From DASRDR01 sp963812945 [NCBI: uncultured Candidatus Rokubacteria bacterium] (GTDB lineage Bacteria; Methylomirabilota; Methylomirabilia; Rokubacteriales): DNA of 64,000 bases. The position numbers and the translations under genes are program-made. The stretch spans positions 62,001 to 126,000 of the forward strand of contig CAWEXD010000004.1 in assembly GCA_963812945.1 (NCBI GenBank), read 5' to 3'. The notes under the pieces are model-generated. The model saw only the letters and a list, made by a program, of their open reading frames with translations. It was not told the DNA's origin and did no database searches. Below are positions 61,108 through 64,000 of this stretch, piece after piece (positions within the stretch are counted from its first letter, which is position 1; every line of letters begins with the position of its first letter).

Positions 61108-61338
61108 ATGCCACGATGCGACGTCTGCGGCAACGAGTACGACAAGACCATGTCGATCGACGCCTGGGGGCGCCGGCACACCTTCGACTGCTTCGAGTGC
61201 GCGATCCAGCTCCTGGCACCCACCTGCGATCACTGCGGCTGCCGAATCATCGGTCACGGAGTCGAGAACGAGGAGGGCCGGATCTTCTGCTGCGCGCACT
61301 GCGCGCGCAAGGTCGGGGTGTCCGAGGTGCGCGCCTGA
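61108..61338 (+). CDS. Small double zinc-finger protein
   Basis: A 76-residue protein with eight cysteines plus histidines in pairs: CDVC (4-7), CFEC (28-31), CDHC (40-43) and CAHC (62-65). Looks like a LIM-like or two-ribbon zinc protein. It starts 2 nt after the PPC gene. Role unknown; perhaps a redox or zinc sensor of the regulon. Confidence 0.72.
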   Translation: MPRCDVCGNEYDKTMSIDAWGRRHTFDCFECAIQLLAPTCDHCGCRIIGHGVENEEGRIFCCAHCARKVGVSEVRA

Positions 61339-61358
61339 GGCGCGACGGGAGGACGGCC

Positions 61359-61529
61359 ATGCCCGGGCGAAAGCATCTCCAGGGAGTCGGCGCCAAGGAG
61401 CAGCGCCAGTACGAGCACATCAAGGGGGCCGCGCAGAAGGAGGGCCGCTACGGGAAGCGCGCCGCCGAGATCGCCGCCCGGACGGTCATGAAGCAGCACG
61501 CGCGGAAGGGGCACCGCAAGGGCCAGTGA
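61359..61529 (+). CDS. Small basic protein (plasmid stabilization-like family)
   Basis: A 56-residue, strongly basic protein with EQRQYEHIKGAAQKEGRYGKRAAEIAARTV, a short helical motif seen in many soil-bacterial proteins annotated loosely as plasmid stabilization. I see no antitoxin or toxin partner, so that name is not evidence of function. GGGAGGA precedes the ATG at 61359. Fourth gene of the operon. Confidence 0.65.
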   Translation: MPGRKHLQGVGAKEQRQYEHIKGAAQKEGRYGKRAAEIAARTVMKQHARKGHRKGQ

Positions 61530-61603
61530 CGGCCGAGCGCGCCGGGAGCCCGGCGCAGCCGGGACCTATCCACTCACCTCACTCACAGGGAGGCGCAAGA
61601 GCC

Positions 61604-62023
61604 ATGCGGCACATCCGCGTCACGGCATTCACGCTCGCCGCGTTGGGCGTCCTGGCGACGGCGCCGGCGGCCCAGACCCCTCCAGTCGCGGCCACGGCCG
61701 CCGTCCCCGCGGACAGGCTCATCGGCGTGTGGCGAGGGCACTGGAGGGCGGATGACGGGGCGCAGCGCGGGGCAGTCGAGATGATCTTCGGCCACGAGCC
61801 CGGGCGCCCCACCATCGTCGCGCAGATGACCTTCCTCGACGGGAGCCGCGCGGACACGGTACGCCGCGAGGGGCGGCTGACACGCCAGGGTGCCTTCTTC
61901 GACCTGGTCGGAGGCGGCACCATGGTGCTGACGCTCTCGTCGGGCCGCCTCATCGGAGAGTTCGCCGGCGGCCCGGACGTACCGACCCGGTTCGGGTCAG
62001 TCGAGCTGACTCGGCGCGGCTGA
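61604..62023 (+). CDS. Exported hypothetical protein
   Basis: A 139-residue protein with a signal peptide (1-23, ending APAAQT) and one beta-rich domain (GVWRGHWRADDGAQRGAVEMIF through GRLIGEFAG) that resembles a small barrel. No family recognised. CAGGGAGG lies upstream of the ATG at 61604. Its 3' end overlaps the convergent phosphoesterase by 27 nt. No own promoter is clear; it may be cotranscribed with the preceding zinc-ribbon operon. Confidence 0.65.
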   Translation: MRHIRVTAFTLAALGVLATAPAAQTPPVAATAAVPADRLIGVWRGHWRADDGAQRGAVEMIFGHEPGRPTIVAQMTFLDGSRADTVRREGRLTRQGAFFDLVGGGTMVLTLSSGRLIGEFAGGPDVPTRFGSVELTRRG

Positions 62024-62779
62024 TTCCCGCGCGGGGCCCGGGGCCTTCTCCGGGGCGGCCGGGAGGCTCAGCTCGACGATCCGGATCGGCGCGTGGTCCG
62101 GATCGAGATCGCGGAGGAGCGGCAGGCACACGTTGTAGACGGGTACCCCGCCCCGGGTTCGGGCCTCCGGCCGGCCCCGGTGCGCGTGGCCGTGAAACAC
62201 GAGGTCCACCTGATAGCGGTCCAGCGGCTCCTCCAGCCGGCTCGAGCCCAGGAAGGGATACAGCTCGGGAGGCTCCCCCTCGACCGTCGCCTGGATCGGA
62301 GAGTAGTGCAGGATCGCGACGCGGCGGGCGGTGTGCAGGCGGGCCAGGGCTCTTTCGAGCTTCAGGGCCTCGTCCACCGTCTCCCGGACGAAGCGCTTCA
62401 TGATGTCCTCGCCCCAGGGCTGGAGGGCCCGCTCCCCGAAGCCCCCGCCGAGGCCCTTCACGCCGCCGATCCCGAGACCCGCCACCTCGCAGCCGTCCCC
62501 GTCCAGGATGACGACGCCGCCGTCCCGGAGGATCTGCACGACCTCCTCGTGCTGGCCCGACTCGTAGTCGTGGTTGCCGAGGACGCCGACGGCGGGAATG
62601 CGGAGCCCGGTGGCCACCTCCCGGGCCAGCACGCGCGCCTCGTCCGGATGCCCGTAGTCGGTCAGGTCTCCGCAGAGCAGCAGGACGTCGGCGCTGGCGC
62701 TAGCCGCCGCGAAGAGGGGCTGGAGCGCGCCCTGCGACGTCTTGGTGACGTGGAGGTCACCGACGGCGGCGATGCGCAC
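61997..62779 (-). CDS. Metallophosphoesterase
   Basis: A 260-residue calcineurin-like phosphoesterase. Motifs: GDLH at the start (AAVGDLHVTK), LLCGDLTDYG, GVLGNHDYE and the final FHGHAHRG. These supply the two-metal site of the superfamily. GTG start at 62779, overlapping the nucleotidyltransferase-like gene by 23 nt. Substrate cannot be predicted; the context suggests phosphodiester turnover. Confidence 0.86.
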   Translation of the reverse strand: MRIAAVGDLHVTKTSQGALQPLFAAASASADVLLLCGDLTDYGHPDEARVLAREVATGLRIPAVGVLGNHDYESGQHEEVVQILRDGGVVILDGDGCEVAGLGIGGVKGLGGGFGERALQPWGEDIMKRFVRETVDEALKLERALARLHTARRVAILHYSPIQATVEGEPPELYPFLGSSRLEEPLDRYQVDLVFHGHAHRGRPEARTRGGVPVYNVCLPLLRDLDPDHAPIRIVELSLPAAPEKAPGPARESAAPSQLD

Positions 62780-63743
62780 GGGAACCGGGGCGACGCCCGT
62801 TCGATGGGATGTCGGGCGGCACGGGGTCGGGCGGCGCCGGCATCGGGCTGGACGAGATCGCCGCCGTCCAGTTCGCGATGTCGGCGGCCGACATCTCGCC
62901 GCGGGGCGCCAGCCGACCGTCCGCATACCCGCGCGCGGAGACGTCGACCAGGTACTGCTGCCGGGACAGGAGCGTCCCATCACACACGCGGCCGGTCTCT
63001 CCCGGCCAGTCTCGCTCACGGTCGAGCCGGCGCATCAGATTGGCCATCACCGCGTCGGGGATGCACGCCCGCTCGCCCGGGTAGATGAAGCCGAAGAGGA
63101 CGAGGTGGCTCAGGAGCACCCGCCAGTGCCGGCCGAAGCGTGCCAGCAGGCGACGCCAGTCCAGATCTCGCCCGCACGCCTGGATGAGGTGGGCGACGTC
63201 GGCCCCGTCATAGCGCTCGCGTTCCATGATGAAGGCCTTGGACCAGATCATTTCCTCCGGCGGGCACAGCCACACCGGGATGCCGAGAACCGAGCCCGGG
63301 GTGGCGTGAGTGAACCAGAGGTCGTCGACGGCGGCGACACCGTTTCCGGCGCTGAAGATGAGATCGATGTAGCGATCCCCGACGTACGCCTTGGCCAGCC
63401 AGTGTGGAAAGGTGAGCTCGCCTGCGAAGCCCGCCGCGTCCAGCACGACGAGCGCGTACTCACAGTCCTCCTTCCGGAGAAAGACGTCCAGATCCTTCGT
63501 GTCCCGGAAGATGCCGGTATGCGGCGCGAGAGCGTGAGCGCCGCCGATCAGAAACTCCACGCCGGCGCCGTGAAGCGCCTCGAGCGCGGTGCGGTAGACG
63601 CGTCGCGCCTCGGCATCAAGCTCTTCGCCGACGCCCACAGCCGGGGCCGGAGCCGGCGGCACAGCCGGAGTCAGGTGGTCACAGGACCCCGGCTCGCCGT
63701 TCCGGACGAGGTTCGCCGCTCTCACGGCGGAGTTCCGTTGCAA
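62757..63743 (-). CDS. Nucleotidyltransferase-like protein
   Basis: A 328-residue protein. Residues 57-95 hold the polymerase-beta-type core: VEFLIGGAHALAPHTG and then DTKDLDVFLR, whose aspartates are the expected metal ligands. The rest is helical. Related proteins in this group are poorly defined. The start is a TTG at 63743, or a GTG at 63725. It is coupled to the metallophosphoesterase on the minus strand. Confidence 0.72.
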   Translation of the reverse strand: MQRNSAVRAANLVRNGEPGSCDHLTPAVPPAPAPAVGVGEELDAEARRVYRTALEALHGAGVEFLIGGAHALAPHTGIFRDTKDLDVFLRKEDCEYALVVLDAAGFAGELTFPHWLAKAYVGDRYIDLIFSAGNGVAAVDDLWFTHATPGSVLGIPVWLCPPEEMIWSKAFIMERERYDGADVAHLIQACGRDLDWRRLLARFGRHWRVLLSHLVLFGFIYPGERACIPDAVMANLMRRLDRERDWPGETGRVCDGTLLSRQQYLVDVSARGYADGRLAPRGEMSAADIANWTAAISSSPMPAPPDPVPPDIPSNGRRPGSRAHRRRR

Positions 63744-63770
63744 GAGGAGCGCCTATCAGCCCGCTCGAGA

Positions 63771-64000
63771 CTAGTCGGCCGATCGCGAGACGATCCCGTC
63801 GATGGCGTCGCGGAGCTGTCCCAGCCTGAACGGCTTCTCCAGATAGCTCGCGGCGCCCAGCCGGAGCGCGCTGGTCGCCACCTGACGGCCGCCGAACGCT
63901 GTCACGAGCACGACAGGGACTTTCGGGAACTCGCGGCGCAGGATCGGCAAGAGCTCGATGCCCGTGAGTCCCGGCATCTCCTTGTCCAGGACGATGAGGT
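63771..64000 (-). CDS. Response regulator receiver domain, partial
   Basis: The C-terminal part of a receiver domain, cut by the window end. It has the acceptor Asp in LIVLDKEMPG, the Thr in VLVTAFGG and the Lys in YLEKPFR, and ends seven residues after the last helix, so the C-terminus has no output domain. The N-terminus, and whether another domain precedes it, lies beyond 64000. Confidence 0.82.
   Translation of the reverse strand, partial: LIVLDKEMPGLTGIELLPILRREFPKVPVVLVTAFGGRQVATSALRLGAASYLEKPFRLGQLRDAIDGIVSRSAD

Noticed and set aside
61359-61529. Plasmid stabilization or toxin-antitoxin gene.
   Set aside because: No toxin-like partner, and the family name is inherited annotation; it lies in a stress operon.

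Overview
This 64 kb window is high-GC bacterial DNA, densely packed, with no rRNA, tRNA, CRISPR array, transposase or prophage that I can see. The gene families (TRAP and TAXI transporters, many acyl-CoA ligases, short MetE-like methyltransferases, arginase-like enzymes, frequent GTG/TTG starts and 4-bp start/stop overlaps) suggest an uncultivated soil or subsurface Rokubacteria/Methylomirabilota-type or deltaproteobacterium-like organism. That placement is inference from gene style, because no marker gene is present.

Left part (about 1-34 kb) is transport, catabolism and surface glycans. It begins with a stand-alone adenylation enzyme plus carrier protein, a broken fumarylacetoacetase-family gene and an unusual metallo-beta-lactamase-fold protein. 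A nitrate/taurine-type ABC transporter without a binding protein, an arginase-family enzyme and a three-gene dehydrogenase/CoA-ligase/MetE-like operon follow. A TAXI-TRAP transporter then leads an operon with a DUF3237 protein, an amidohydrolase and a membrane fatty acid hydroxylase. At 17.3-25.2 kb lies a glycan locus: a duplicated pair of glycosyltransferases brackets two kinase-like genes. A classical DctPQM TRAP transporter, a CPA2 antiporter, a second MetE-like gene, another CoA ligase and an enoyl-CoA hydratase complete this half. Several minus-strand operons here, and the ABC operon, carry a recurring promoter: TTGACG, 17-18 bp, then a T-rich -10 box.

Right part (about 34.3-62 kb) is different: about 30 mostly small or envelope/stress genes. 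They include SOD, two BON-domain proteins, CsbD, DUF3309, DUF1328, YqjD/holin-X/DUF3618, DksA-like and other zinc-ribbon proteins, a PPC-domain protein, PBP1b, an AI-2E-family permease, phospholipase D-like and AsmA/DUF748 proteins, and trehalose/glycogen enzymes with a sensor kinase. Reading the intergenic regions by eye, ten transcription units start with a -24/-12 (sigma-54) promoter. Nine different intergenic or gene-end positions carry a palindrome TGWCG-N6-CGACA 73-156 bp upstream of the predicted transcription start, which is where sigma-54 activators bind. Two of these sites serve divergent genes. I read this as a single sigma-54-dependent envelope/desiccation stress regulon, driven by an enhancer-binding protein that is not in the window. 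This is the most interesting feature here.

Two of these promoters fire first into tiny (24 and 25 codon) related membrane peptides. The right edge carries a metallophosphoesterase, a nucleotidyltransferase-like protein and a response regulator cut by the window end. All calls come from reading sequence and translations without database searches.
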